Source: Croceicoccus sediminis
Lineage (GTDB): Bacteria > Pseudomonadota > Alphaproteobacteria > Sphingomonadales > Sphingomonadaceae
Length of the DNA: 64,000 bases
Assembly (NCBI RefSeq): GCF_007570835.1
Contig: NZ_SUNC01000003.1
Span: 310,001-374,000 of the forward strand
Reading direction: 5' to 3'
Shown: positions 1 through 8,497 of the stretch, one piece after another
How the letters are laid out: each line of letters starts with the position of its first letter
Numbering within the stretch: position 1 is the stretch's first letter
Made by a program: the position numbers and the translations under genes
The notes under the pieces: model-generated
Seen by the model: only the letters and a program-made list of their open reading frames with translations
Database searches by the model: none
What the model was told of the DNA's origin: nothing

Positions 1-539
1 TCGCGCGTTTCCTTCTCGCCCGGCCGTTCCGACAGGTCCAGCAGCTTGCCCATGCCGACCTGCACGGCAAGGTCGCCGGCGGGCCAGATGTCCTGCCGCC
101 CTTCGGCGAACAGCAGGTATATTTCCGCCGACCAGCGCCCGATGCCCTTGATCCGGGTCAGCGCGGCAATCGCCGCTTCATCATCGGCGGGCAGATTTTC
201 GAAATCGACGTCGCCTGCCAGCACCAGTTCGCACAGCGAGCGGGCATAGCCCTGTTTCTGCCGCGAAAGGCCGCAGCTGCGCAGCGCGTCGAATTCACTG
301 GCCAGGAGTTCTTCGGGCGGGATCGTATCGCCCAGAAGGTCTTCCAGTTTTCGCCAGACCGAATCGGCAGCGGCGACCGATACTTGCTGACCCACGATGG
401 TGCGCAGCATCGTGCGATAGCCCCGGTCGCGGATGCGTTCATCGGGATAGCCGACACGGTCCAGCGCGCGCGCCATCGCCGGTTCGATCGCGGCAATCGC
501 GTCGAGACCTTGCTTCAACTGCTTTCGAGAAAGTCCCAA
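1..539 (-). CDS. DNA-3-methyladenine glycosylase II (AlkA family), 3' end cut by window
   Basis: Base-excision repair glycosylase that removes alkylated purines. The minus frame reads through a conserved RTIVGQQVSVAAA stretch, a helix-hairpin-helix (LTRIKGIGRWSAEIYLLFA) and the catalytic-Asp segment WPAGDLAVQVG, the usual order for this family. The frame is open to base 1, so the C-terminus lies outside. There is no ATG between the upstream in-frame stop and the conserved region. The likely start is TTG at 539 (reading MGLSRKQLKQGLDAIAA), with a second TTG at 518. It is divergent from the ferredoxin gene. Family assignment is firm; the start is tentative. Confidence 0.8.
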   Translation of the reverse strand, partial: MGLSRKQLKQGLDAIAAIEPAMARALDRVGYPDERIRDRGYRTMLRTIVGQQVSVAAADSVWRKLEDLLGDTIPPEELLASEFDALRSCGLSRQKQGYARSLCELVLAGDVDFENLPADDEAAIAALTRIKGIGRWSAEIYLLFAEGRQDIWPAGDLAVQVGMGKLLDLSERPGEKETR

Positions 540-568
540 GAATGCGCCCTCAGCTTGCCTGATGTTTC

Positions 569-627
569 ACTGAAAGCTTGCCATTTGCACTTTCAGTCAG
601 TAGCAGCCCCCGCCAAGAGATTGGCGG
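569..627. promoter_or_regulatory. two perfect inverted repeats in the alkA/ferredoxin divergent region
   Basis: ACTGAAAG at 569-576 is repeated inverted as CTTTCAGT at 590-597. CCGCCAA at 610-616 pairs with TTGGCGG at 621-627 across GAGA. Both lie between divergent starts (539 minus, 673 plus), so operators or a leader hairpin are possible. No T-run follows either, so I do not call a terminator. Confidence 0.35.
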
Positions 628-672
628 ATCCGCTTTCAAGGCGATCCGTAAGCGAAGGACAAGCGAGAACCA

Positions 673-990
673 ATGCCAAAGCTGATCGTCGTGAATCGTG
701 AAGGAACCGAATCCACCGTCGAGGCGGATGATGGCCTGACGGTCATGGAAGCGATCCGCGACAACGGGTTCGACGAACTCCTCGCGCTGTGCGGCGGTTG
801 CTGTTCGTGTGCCACGTGCCACGTCTATGTCGACCCCGCATTCAAGGACAAGCTTCCGGAAGTGAGTGAGGACGAGGACGATCTGCTTGACAGTTCGGAC
901 CATCGCAACGAGAACTCGCGACTTTCCTGCCAGATTCCGCTGAACGCGGAAATGGACGGTCTCAAGGTTACTATCGCGCCGGAAGACTGA
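673..990 (+). CDS. 2Fe-2S ferredoxin, adrenodoxin type
   Basis: Small cytoplasmic electron carrier of 105 residues, the usual length for adrenodoxin/putidaredoxin-type ferredoxins that feed cytochromes P450 or iron-sulfur assembly. Cluster ligands follow the C-x5-C-x2-C...C pattern at Cys40, Cys46, Cys49 and Cys86, within [15 protein letters not shown] and SRLSCQI. Two extra cysteines (43, 44) sit inside the binding loop. An acidic stretch near residues 63-73 matches the partner-docking face of the family. It stands alone with its own terminator, so its redox partner cannot be named. Confidence 0.93.
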   Translation: MPKLIVVNREGTESTVEADDGLTVMEAIRDNGFDELLALCGGCCSCATCHVYVDPAFKDKLPEVSEDEDDLLDSSDHRNENSRLSCQIPLNAEMDGLKVTIAPED

Positions 991-1036
991 GCGCGACGCG
1001 GCAAACTGGCCGCATACGAGTTCGGAGAGGAGAGAA

Positions 1037-1074
1037 GCCCCGGTGCCGCGCAGCGCCGGGGCAATCTCTTTTTT
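1037..1074 (+). terminator. rho-independent terminator after ferredoxin
   Basis: GCCCCGG (1037-1043) pairs with CCGGGGC (1056-1062), followed by AATCTCTTTTTT. It lies 47 bases past the ferredoxin stop. Confidence 0.75.
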
Positions 1075-1146
1075 GGGGCATCTCTTTTTGGTCAGGCGTT
1101 TCCGCGCGAAGCACGAAACGGCGCCGACAAAGGTTCGCTCCGCCCC

Positions 1147-1974
1147 TTAGACGTAGGGCGGCTTGTGCAGGCCCGTGGGGCTTTCGGTAAAGATCTCGCA
1201 CCCGGTTTCGGTGATGCCGATCGAATGTTCGAACTGCGCCGAAAGCGAACGGTCCCGCGTCACCGCGGTCCAGCCATCTTCCAAAAGCTTCACCGAAGGC
1301 TTGCCAAGGTTGATCATCGGCTCGATCGTGAAGAACATGCCGGGCTTCAATTCAGGTCCGGTGCCGGGACGACCGGCGTGGATCACTTCGGGTGCATCGT
1401 GGAACAGGCGGCCAAGACCGTGCCCGCAGAAATCGCGCACAACGCCGTAACGGTGACTTTCGGCGTATTTCTGGATCGCCGCACCGATATCGCCCAGCCG
1501 GTTGCCGGGCTTGGCCTTTTCGATGCCGATCATCAGGCATTCGTAAGTCACCTCGACCAGCTTTTTCGCTTTCAGCGGGGCATCGCCCACGATGAACATG
1601 CGACTGGTGTCGCCGTGCCAGCCATCCAGCATCGGGGTCACGTCGATGTTGAGGATATCCCCTTCCTTGAGCGTCTTTGGCCCCGGAATACCGTGGCACA
1701 CCACGTGATTGATCGAGATGCAGCACGAATGGGCATACCCGCGATAGCCCATCGTGGCCGGCACCGCCCCCGCCGCCAGCGTGAGGCGGCGCACTTCGTC
1801 ATCGATCTGCGCCGTCGTGACGCCCGGCTGGACCAGCGGGACCATCGCATCGAGAATTTCGGCGGCAAGACGCCCGGCCTTGCGCATGCCCTGAAACCCG
1901 GCCTCGCCGTGCAGCTTGATCGTGCCGTCGCGCGGCAGCATGTCGTGTTCGTCGACTGTCATGTATTCGGTCAT
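1147..1974 (-). CDS. map: methionine aminopeptidase, type I
   Basis: Removes the initiator methionine from nascent proteins. 275 residues. All expected metal ligands and catalytic residues are visible: His94 (CHGIP), Asp111 (NIDV), Asp122 (GDTSR), His185 (CGHGLG), Glu218 (IEPM) and Glu249 (QFEHS). The N-terminus is about 15 residues longer than the shortest type Ia enzymes, with no zinc-finger extension. A second in-frame ATG at codon 5 is possible. A perfect inverted repeat covers the start codon. The gene is followed downstream by the convergent ferredoxin terminator. Confidence 0.95.
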   Translation of the reverse strand: MTEYMTVDEHDMLPRDGTIKLHGEAGFQGMRKAGRLAAEILDAMVPLVQPGVTTAQIDDEVRRLTLAAGAVPATMGYRGYAHSCCISINHVVCHGIPGPKTLKEGDILNIDVTPMLDGWHGDTSRMFIVGDAPLKAKKLVEVTYECLMIGIEKAKPGNRLGDIGAAIQKYAESHRYGVVRDFCGHGLGRLFHDAPEVIHAGRPGTGPELKPGMFFTIEPMINLGKPSVKLLEDGWTAVTRDRSLSAQFEHSIGITETGCEIFTESPTGLHKPPYV

Positions 1975-1981
1975 GACAGTC
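1954..1981 (-). promoter_or_regulatory. perfect 10-bp hairpin spanning the map start codon
   Basis: GACTGTCATG (1954-1963) and CATGACAGTC (1972-1981) are exact reverse complements separated by 8 bases. In the map mRNA one arm contains the AUG at 1974-1972 and the other contains the in-frame AUG of codon 5, so folding would bury both candidate starts. The function is inferred, not shown. Confidence 0.5.
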
Positions 1982-2026
1982 CATGTAGCGCCCCTTCCCC
2001 CGATTTACGAGGGGGTGCAGACCAGA

Positions 2027-2884
2027 TCAGCGCACCTGGAACGCACGGACATATTCCGGCTTCACCGCATCGATGAGCGCGGGCGTGACCGGCAGCGTCA
2101 CTTCATAAGTCCCTTCGGCATAGGGCCCGGCATTATAGGGCGCGACCAGGAAGCCCACGCGGTCGAAGCTCTGCTTGCCCGCAGAACCGAGAATCACGGT
2201 CGAATTGGCGACCGGCGCGATGCAGTCGTCGAACGGCTTGTCGCTGCGTTTTACCGGCATGCCGCGCTTGCGTTCCCGTTCCTTGTCCAGTTGCGCGCAG
2301 AAGGCGTCCTGCACCGCCGCGTCCAGCGCCTGCGCATTTCGGAACATGTCGATCGGCTTTACCGCCACTTCCTTCTCGCGGTCCCAGACCAGCGCGTCGT
2401 AGACGGTCATGCCATGCGCGCCGCCCGTGTAGGTGTAGACACTGGCCGATAGCGACAGATAGCGCGGCAAGTCGGTCACGACCTGCCATTCCTTGCCATA
2501 GCCGCGACTGCGGCACGGGACGCAGTCGGGCATGTCCGTGTCCTCTTGTGCCTCGTCCCACTCACCCCGCCACTTGGCATAAGCGGCCTCGCGCTCGGCA
2601 TCGAGGCGGGCGGCGAGCGGCGCGATCGCGGAAACCTGTGCGGGCCAGGAATATTCGAACTGGAACCGTCCGTCATCGCCGCCTGCATTCACTTTCTGCG
2701 AAAAGCCTTCTGCGTCCGCGCTGTCGGCCGTCGCACTCGCGGTCGGGCCGCCCTTGCCCGCATCGGCCTCGGCGACCGCGCTGGCCGAAGGCTGTTTGGA
2801 CGGGGCTTCGGTCGCCGCACCACAGCCGCCTAGGAACAGGAACGGGGCCATTGCCGTTCCGATCAGCACAGATTTCGCTCGCAT
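2027..2884 (-). CDS. putative lipoprotein, DUF3298/RsiV-like C-terminal domain
   Basis: Predicted exported lipoprotein of 285 residues. The N-terminus MRAKSVLIGTAMAPFLFLGG is followed by Cys, giving a lipobox (LGGC), then a low-complexity Ala/Ser/Asp linker of about 45 residues. The folded part resembles DUF4163/DUF3298 proteins: a segment with FQFEYSWP, then a VYTYTGGAHGM motif, the signature of that family. Four cysteines may form disulfides (CVPC and two later). An upstream ATG at 2938 in frame would mask the signal peptide, so 2884 is preferred. It is divergent from pepA, with only 31 bases between starts. Function unknown. Confidence 0.75.
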   Translation of the reverse strand: MRAKSVLIGTAMAPFLFLGGCGAATEAPSKQPSASAVAEADAGKGGPTASATADSADAEGFSQKVNAGGDDGRFQFEYSWPAQVSAIAPLAARLDAEREAAYAKWRGEWDEAQEDTDMPDCVPCRSRGYGKEWQVVTDLPRYLSLSASVYTYTGGAHGMTVYDALVWDREKEVAVKPIDMFRNAQALDAAVQDAFCAQLDKERERKRGMPVKRSDKPFDDCIAPVANSTVILGSAGKQSFDRVGFLVAPYNAGPYAEGTYEVTLPVTPALIDAVKPEYVRAFQVR

Positions 2885-2915
2885 ATCGTTTTCCCGAAAG
2901 GCTACTGCCACGGTC

Positions 2916-4301
2916 ATGACAGACAAAGACGCACTCATTCAGCCCGATCGCGGGCAGGACGCAACCCCGATCCACGTTGTCGACAAGGACGGATTCGACG
3001 ACTGGGCGAAGAAACTGACCGGTTCGCAGCGCGCTACCCTTTCCGCGCAGAAATTCACAGGCAAAGGATACCAGACGGCCATCGTGCCCGACGGCGATGG
3101 ATGGTTCGCGGTCGGCGGCGTTGCGGACAGCGAAAGCCTGTCGGCATGGTGCCTTGCCAAGCTGGCCGAAACGCTGCCCGCCGGAACCTACCGCCTTGCC
3201 AAGGGGGATGCCGGGCCGGCGCTGTTCGGCTGGCAGAGCGGGCAATACGCCTTCACCCGGTACAAGGACGACAAGGACGCCGAAGGCCCGCGCATCCTGC
3301 TGACCAAGGACGTCGCCGCGATCGACGGCATGATCGCCGAGGCCGAGGCCGTGAACCTGGTCCGCGACCTGGTGAACACCCCGTCGGAGGACATGGGCCC
3401 CGAGGCGCTTGAGGCGGAGGCCTCGCGCCTTGCCAAGAAATTCGATGCCAAGCTGACCGTCACGCGCGGCGACGCGCTGGAAAAGGGCTATCCCATGGTG
3501 CACGCCGTGGGCCGCGCCGCTGCGCGCAGCCATGCACCGCGCCTGATCGAACTGGAATGGGGCCCCGCCGATGCGCCGCGCATCGCGATCGTTGGCAAGG
3601 GCGTGTGTTTCGATTCGGGCGGGCTCGACATCAAGCCGACCAGCGGGATGGCTCTGATGAAGAAGGACATGGGCGGTTCGGCCCATGCTCTCGCCCTCGC
3701 CTCGCTCATCATGGGGCAGGGTCTGAAAGTGCGACTGCACTTGTTGGTCCCCGCGGTCGAGAACGCGATTTCGGGCAATGCCTTCCGTCCGGGCGACGTG
3801 CTGGCCAGCCGCAAGGGCCTGACCGTCGAAGTCACCAATACCGACGCCGAGGGGCGGCTGGTGCTTGGTGACGCGCTGACCAAGGCGAGCGAGGATGGCG
3901 CAGGCCTCATCATCGATTTCGCCACCCTGACCGGCGCGGCGCGCGTGGCGCTGGGGCCGGACCTGCCCGCCCTGTTCACGCGTCAGGACGACACGGCACA
4001 GGACCTGATGGACGCGGGGCTTGCCCATGACGATGCCTGCTGGCGCCTGCCGCTGCACGACGGCTATCGCGACATGCTGAAAAGCGACATCGCCGACATG
4101 GTCAATTCGGCCAGCGGCGGTTTCGCCGGCGCGACGACGGCCGCCCTGTTCCTCGACCGATTCGTCGGCGACGGGATCGAATGGGCGCATTTCGACACGT
4201 TCGCATGGCGTCCTGCAGCAAAACCGGGCCGTCCCAAGGGCGGCGCGGCGCTGGGCCTGCGCGCGGCATGGCACATGCTGAAGAAAAGATACCGGGACTA
4301 A
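2916..4301 (+). CDS. leucyl aminopeptidase family protein (M17)
   Basis: Cytosolic two-metal aminopeptidase, 461 residues. The M17 signature NTDAEGRLVL is at about 308-317 (Asp310, Glu312, catalytic Arg314). The remaining metal and catalytic residues are at Lys228, Asp233 and Lys240 (VGKGVCFDSGGLDIK) and Asp251. The N-terminal 150 residues are the divergent hexamerisation domain. Start 2916 is chosen because upstream in-frame sequence overlaps the divergent lipoprotein gene. Family certain; substrate preference not predictable. Confidence 0.93.
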   Translation: MTDKDALIQPDRGQDATPIHVVDKDGFDDWAKKLTGSQRATLSAQKFTGKGYQTAIVPDGDGWFAVGGVADSESLSAWCLAKLAETLPAGTYRLAKGDAGPALFGWQSGQYAFTRYKDDKDAEGPRILLTKDVAAIDGMIAEAEAVNLVRDLVNTPSEDMGPEALEAEASRLAKKFDAKLTVTRGDALEKGYPMVHAVGRAAARSHAPRLIELEWGPADAPRIAIVGKGVCFDSGGLDIKPTSGMALMKKDMGGSAHALALASLIMGQGLKVRLHLLVPAVENAISGNAFRPGDVLASRKGLTVEVTNTDAEGRLVLGDALTKASEDGAGLIIDFATLTGAARVALGPDLPALFTRQDDTAQDLMDAGLAHDDACWRLPLHDGYRDMLKSDIADMVNSASGGFAGATTAALFLDRFVGDGIEWAHFDTFAWRPAAKPGRPKGGAALGLRAAWHMLKKRYRD

Positions 4302-4325
4302 GACTGCTCAGGCCGGCTGGCCCTT

Positions 4326-4835
4326 CTATTCGTCGCGCAGGTGGGGCCTTGCCTGAAGGTCCTGCCAGCTCTCGAACGTCGCGGCCTGTCCGCGGTTCAC
4401 GCCATCGGGATCGACGAGGTTCCAGACCGTTGCCGCCTTGATCCGGAAACGGCGTCCATCCGATGCGATGCGAATGCCCGCGTAATCGTCGATAAAACCT
4501 TGTGCGCGGACCCGCGCCAGCAACGCCTCACGCTCTTCGCGCAGCGGCATTTCCGCCGAAAGGCGCGATGGCATGGCCAGGACCTGTTCTCCCGTCAGGG
4601 CAAACAGGTCCAGAGCCGCGCGATTGGCATAGAAGAACAGCGGGTCATCCTCGGTCCCGTGCGCCAGCACCACGGCGGGCAAGTGCCATAACGCGTGGGC
4701 AAAGTCGCCGCCTTCGGGCACGAGCGGGCGACCAGTGATCCGCAAGTGGCTCGCCGCGATGAGGGCGATACGCGAAAGGCCTGCGTGCGCTTCTATCGCC
4801 CGGCGGTCCGCATCGCGGTCGTAATTGCGCTCCAT
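4326..4835 (-). CDS. MEKHL domain-containing protein
   Basis: 169-residue soluble protein matching the PAS-like MEKHL domain. The recognisable core is PLFFYANRAALDLF, followed by about 25 residues to a PSRLSAEMPLREER segment and a C-terminal IKAATVWNLVDPDG strand. Such proteins occur in bacteria and plants and are thought to bind a small ligand; no enzymatic role is established. It is convergent with pepA (25-base gap) and divergent from the SH3-like gene. Confidence 0.85.
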   Translation of the reverse strand: MERNYDRDADRRAIEAHAGLSRIALIAASHLRITGRPLVPEGGDFAHALWHLPAVVLAHGTEDDPLFFYANRAALDLFALTGEQVLAMPSRLSAEMPLREEREALLARVRAQGFIDDYAGIRIASDGRRFRIKAATVWNLVDPDGVNRGQAATFESWQDLQARPHLRDE

Positions 4836-4944
4836 CGTCTCTCAATCGCCCTTTAAGCTTCCTCTGCGACCATCTGCCGGGTTGCCCTTCCCGGTCACGC
4901 GGTTTAAGCGCCGCGGTTCGTTCCAAACCAGAAATACAAGACCA

Positions 4945-5286
4945 TTGTCCAGCCAGTCCACCAATAGCCCCGCGTCACAGAGCTTCGCCCTCGCCGGACC
5001 GTCACGCCATGCGCGCGACGCGGTTCTGCCCGTGCGCGGCGATCTGGCGCATATCCGGCTGGCCGGTGAAGTCTTCGTGCCGCACTACGCGGTGCCGATG
5101 CCGCACAGGCTGGCGGCCACTTGCGTGCTGCTGTCGGCGGCGCGCGACGATGCCGAAGTGCTGGGCGAACTTTCCGAAGGCAGCGCCTTCGACGTGCTGG
5201 ACATGGCGGGCGGATGGGCCTGGGGCGTTGCCGATGGCGACGGCGCGGTGGGCTACGTCGCGCTCGACCAGCTGACGGCGGACTGA
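4945..5286 (+). CDS. SH3-like protein, apparently a C40 peptidase N-terminal domain without its catalytic domain
   Basis: About 113 residues. The core (AVLPVRGDLAHIRLAGEVF followed by PHYAVPMP and a later WAWGVADGDGAVGYV) resembles the N-terminal bacterial SH3 domains of sphingomonad NlpC/P60 (C40) peptidases, which are often found near leucyl aminopeptidase. Here the frame stops at 5286 just after the SH3 domain and argC begins 4 bases later, so no NlpC/P60 Cys-His domain exists. There is no good ATG: the in-frame ATG at 4825 overlaps the divergent gene, and TTG at 4945 is the best guess. It could be a wall-binding domain or a remnant. Confidence 0.6.
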   Translation: MSSQSTNSPASQSFALAGPSRHARDAVLPVRGDLAHIRLAGEVFVPHYAVPMPHRLAATCVLLSAARDDAEVLGELSEGSAFDVLDMAGGWAWGVADGDGAVGYVALDQLTAD

Positions 5287-5290
5287 GGCG

Positions 5291-6226
5291 ATGGGTGCCA
5301 GCGTTTTCATCGACGGCGCCGCCGGTACGACCGGACTGGAAATTGCCGAACGTCTGGAAAGCCGCGACGATTTCGCCGTCGTCACCCTGCCCGACGACTT
5401 GCGTAAGGATGACGGCGCGCGCGCCGACGCGCTGAACGCGGCGGACTTCGCGATCCTGTGCCTGCCCGACGATGCAGCCCGCGCCTCGGTCGCGATGCTG
5501 CGCGGGGACAGCACGCGCGTAATCGATGCATCGACCGCACACCGGGTTGCCGAAGGCTGGACGTACGGCTTCCCCGAAATCGTCGGCACGGATGCCGTTC
5601 ATGGCGCGCGGCTGGTTTCCAATCCGGGATGCTATCCCACCGGTTTCATCGCGCTTGTCGCCCCGCTCGTGCGCGCGGGGCTTATCCCTGCCGACTGGCC
5701 CTATGGCTGCCACGCCGTCTCCGGCTATTCGGGCGGCGGTAAGGCGATGATCGGGCGGTTTGAAAGCGGCGAACCGGCCCCGGCCTTCCTCGGCTATGCG
5801 CTGCACGGCGGGCACAAGCACTTGCCCGAAATGGCGGCCCACGCTGGGCTGGTCCGCCCGCCCCTGTTCTCGCCTGCGGTCGTCCCCACGTTCCGCGGCA
5901 TGATCGTCGAAGTCGCGCTTCCCGCCTCGGCCTTCCTCGGCTCGACGCCTGATGACCTGCGCGATGCGCTTGCCAGTTTCTATGAAGGTAGCGCGATCGT
6001 TTCGGTAAAGCCGGAAACAGCGGAGATGACGGAAATCACCCTCGCCATGGATGCACAGCCGTGGGACGGGCTCGACCTCCACGTCTTCGGCGGCAAGCAG
6101 GGTGAGCAGGCGCGCCTCGTCGCCGTGCTCGACAACCTGGGCAAGGGGGCCAGCGGCGCGGCGCTTCAGAACCTCAACGTCATGGCTGGCCTGCCGGCCG
6201 CGACAGGGCTGCGTCTGGACCGCTGA
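5291..6226 (+). CDS. argC: N-acetyl-gamma-glutamyl-phosphate reductase (short type)
   Basis: Third step of arginine biosynthesis: NADPH-dependent reduction of N-acetylglutamyl phosphate to the semialdehyde. 311 residues, the short ArgC class. The nucleotide-binding loop IDGAAGTTG is at about 7-15, and the catalytic cysteine is Cys114 in SNPGCYPTG. The substrate loop HAVSGYSGGGKAM follows. The start lies 4 bases after the SH3-like stop, so the two are probably translated together. No other arg gene is nearby. Confidence 0.95.
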   Translation: MGASVFIDGAAGTTGLEIAERLESRDDFAVVTLPDDLRKDDGARADALNAADFAILCLPDDAARASVAMLRGDSTRVIDASTAHRVAEGWTYGFPEIVGTDAVHGARLVSNPGCYPTGFIALVAPLVRAGLIPADWPYGCHAVSGYSGGGKAMIGRFESGEPAPAFLGYALHGGHKHLPEMAAHAGLVRPPLFSPAVVPTFRGMIVEVALPASAFLGSTPDDLRDALASFYEGSAIVSVKPETAEMTEITLAMDAQPWDGLDLHVFGGKQGEQARLVAVLDNLGKGASGAALQNLNVMAGLPAATGLRLDR

Positions 6227-6889
<663 letters not shown>

Positions 6890-6976
6890 GACAACCCACG
6901 GGCCTGACAGGGCCCGATCCGTATCGTGCCATCCCCCGGTGCTGAAACCGGGAAAAATCTATCGAAAGGGATGAAA

Positions 6977-8386
6977 ATGGCCTCTGCAAAGGACATCCTC
7001 AAAAGGATCAAGGACGAAGAGATCGAATGGGTCGATCTCCGCTTTACCGACCCCAAGGGCAAGTGGCAGCACCTCCAGATGCTGGCCGAGCCGCTGGGCG
7101 AGGACGAGCTGGAGCAGGGCCTGATGTTCGACGGTTCGTCGATCGAAGGCTGGAAGGCCATCAACGAATCGGACATGATCCTCAAGCCCGACCTTGATGC
7201 CGCCTACATCGATCCGTTCTCGGCAACGCCGATGATGGTCCTGTTCTGCGACATCGTCGAACCCTCGACCGGTGAACTCTACTCGCGCGATCCGCGTTCG
7301 ACCGCGAAGCGTGCCGAAGAATTCCTGAAGTCGACCGGCCTGGGCGACACCGTCTACGTCGGCCCCGAACCGGAATTCTTCATGTTCGACGACGTGAAGT
7401 TCTACGACGGCTACGAAGGCTCGGGCTTCAAGATCGACGACATCGAACTGCCCGGCAACACCGGCAAGGACTACGAAGGCGGCAACCTCGGTCACCGTCC
7501 GCGCGCCAAGGGCGGCTACTTCCCCGTCCCGCCGGTCGACAGCTGCATGGACATCCGCGGCGAAATGGTCTCGACGCTGGTCGAAATGGGCCTGCCGATG
7601 GACAAGCACCACCACGAAGTGGCCGCTGCCCAGCACGAACTCGGCATCACCTTCGGCACGCTGACCACCACGGCCGACCGCGTGCAGATCTACAAGTACG
7701 TCGTGCAGATGGTCGCCCAGGCCTATGGCAAGACCGCGACCTTCATGCCGAAGCCGATCCGCATGGACAACGGTTCGGGCATGCACACGCACATGTCGAT
7801 CTGGAACGACGGCAAGAACACGTTCGCTGGTAACGGCTATGCCGGCCTGTCGGACACCTGCCTCTACTACATCGGCGGCGTCATCAAGCACGCGAAGGCC
7901 GTCAACGCCTTCTCGAACCCGACGACGAACAGCTACAAGCGTCTCGTCCCGGGCTTCGAAGCTCCGGTTCTGCTGGCCTACTCAGCCCGCAACCGTTCGG
8001 CTTCGTGCCGTATTCCGTACGGTGCAGGCGAAAAGGCGAAGCGCGTCGAATTCCGCTTCCCCGATCCGCTGGCGAACCCCTACCTCGCTTCGGCTGCCCT
8101 GCTCATGGCGGGTATCGACGGGATCAAGAACAAGATCCACCCCGGCGACGCGATGGACAAGAACCTCTACGACCTTCCGCCGGAAGAGCTCGCCGAAGTT
8201 CCCACCGTCTGCGGCTCGCTGCGTGAAGCGCTCGAATCGCTGGCCGCGGACCACGACTTCCTTCTCGAAGGCGGCGTGTTCACCAAGGACCAGATCGACG
8301 CCTACATGGAACTGAAGTGGGAAGAGGTTTACCGCTTCGAACAGACGCCGAGCCCGGTCGAATACGACATGTACTACTCGGCCTGA
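6977..8386 (+). CDS. glnA: glutamine synthetase, type I
   Basis: ATP-dependent ligation of ammonia to glutamate. 469 residues, the standard GSI-beta length. The GS signature FDGSSIEGW is near 51-59, the ATP motif around [16 protein letters not shown] near 259-274, and Tyr398 in NLYDLPPEE is the adenylylation site, so activity should be covalently controlled through GlnB. The GAAAGGG ribosome-binding site (6964-6970) fits the ATG at 6977 better than the ATG at 6971. The upstream glnB and RpoN-like promoter imply nitrogen-responsive expression. Confidence 0.97.
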   Translation: MASAKDILKRIKDEEIEWVDLRFTDPKGKWQHLQMLAEPLGEDELEQGLMFDGSSIEGWKAINESDMILKPDLDAAYIDPFSATPMMVLFCDIVEPSTGELYSRDPRSTAKRAEEFLKSTGLGDTVYVGPEPEFFMFDDVKFYDGYEGSGFKIDDIELPGNTGKDYEGGNLGHRPRAKGGYFPVPPVDSCMDIRGEMVSTLVEMGLPMDKHHHEVAAAQHELGITFGTLTTTADRVQIYKYVVQMVAQAYGKTATFMPKPIRMDNGSGMHTHMSIWNDGKNTFAGNGYAGLSDTCLYYIGGVIKHAKAVNAFSNPTTNSYKRLVPGFEAPVLLAYSARNRSASCRIPYGAGEKAKRVEFRFPDPLANPYLASAALLMAGIDGIKNKIHPGDAMDKNLYDLPPEELAEVPTVCGSLREALESLAADHDFLLEGGVFTKDQIDAYMELKWEEVYRFEQTPSPVEYDMYYSA

Positions 8387-8410
8387 TCCCCCACGATCAG
8401 ACGAAACGAG

Positions 8411-8441
8411 AGGGCGTCCGGGAAACCGGGCGCCCTTTCTT
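8411..8441 (+). terminator. terminator after glnA
   Basis: AGGGCG (8411-8416) pairs with CGCCCT (8431-8436). An inner CCGG-GAAA-CCGG gives a GNRA tetraloop, and TTTCTT follows. Confidence 0.8.
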
Positions 8442-8464
8442 CATGGCGCATGCCAGAGCCTTGT

Positions 8465-8473
8465 TGCATTGCA
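8465..8473 (+). promoter_or_regulatory. TGC-N3-GCA palindrome upstream of the patatin gene (PhaR-like)
   Basis: TGCATTGCA lies 24 bases before the patatin start, inside TTGTTGCATTGCAGCA, where TGTTGCA and TGCAGCA form a near-perfect dyad. TGC-N3-GCA elements are known targets of PhaR-type polyhydroxybutyrate regulators. With one short site this is only suggestive. Confidence 0.25.
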
Positions 8474-8497
8474 GCATGAACGCGCCATATTGCCGGT

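Noticed and set aside
2673-4274. Large minus-strand frame opposite the aminopeptidase gene
   Set aside because: It overlaps pepA completely. The plus frame has the M17 catalytic signature and the minus frame shows no domain.
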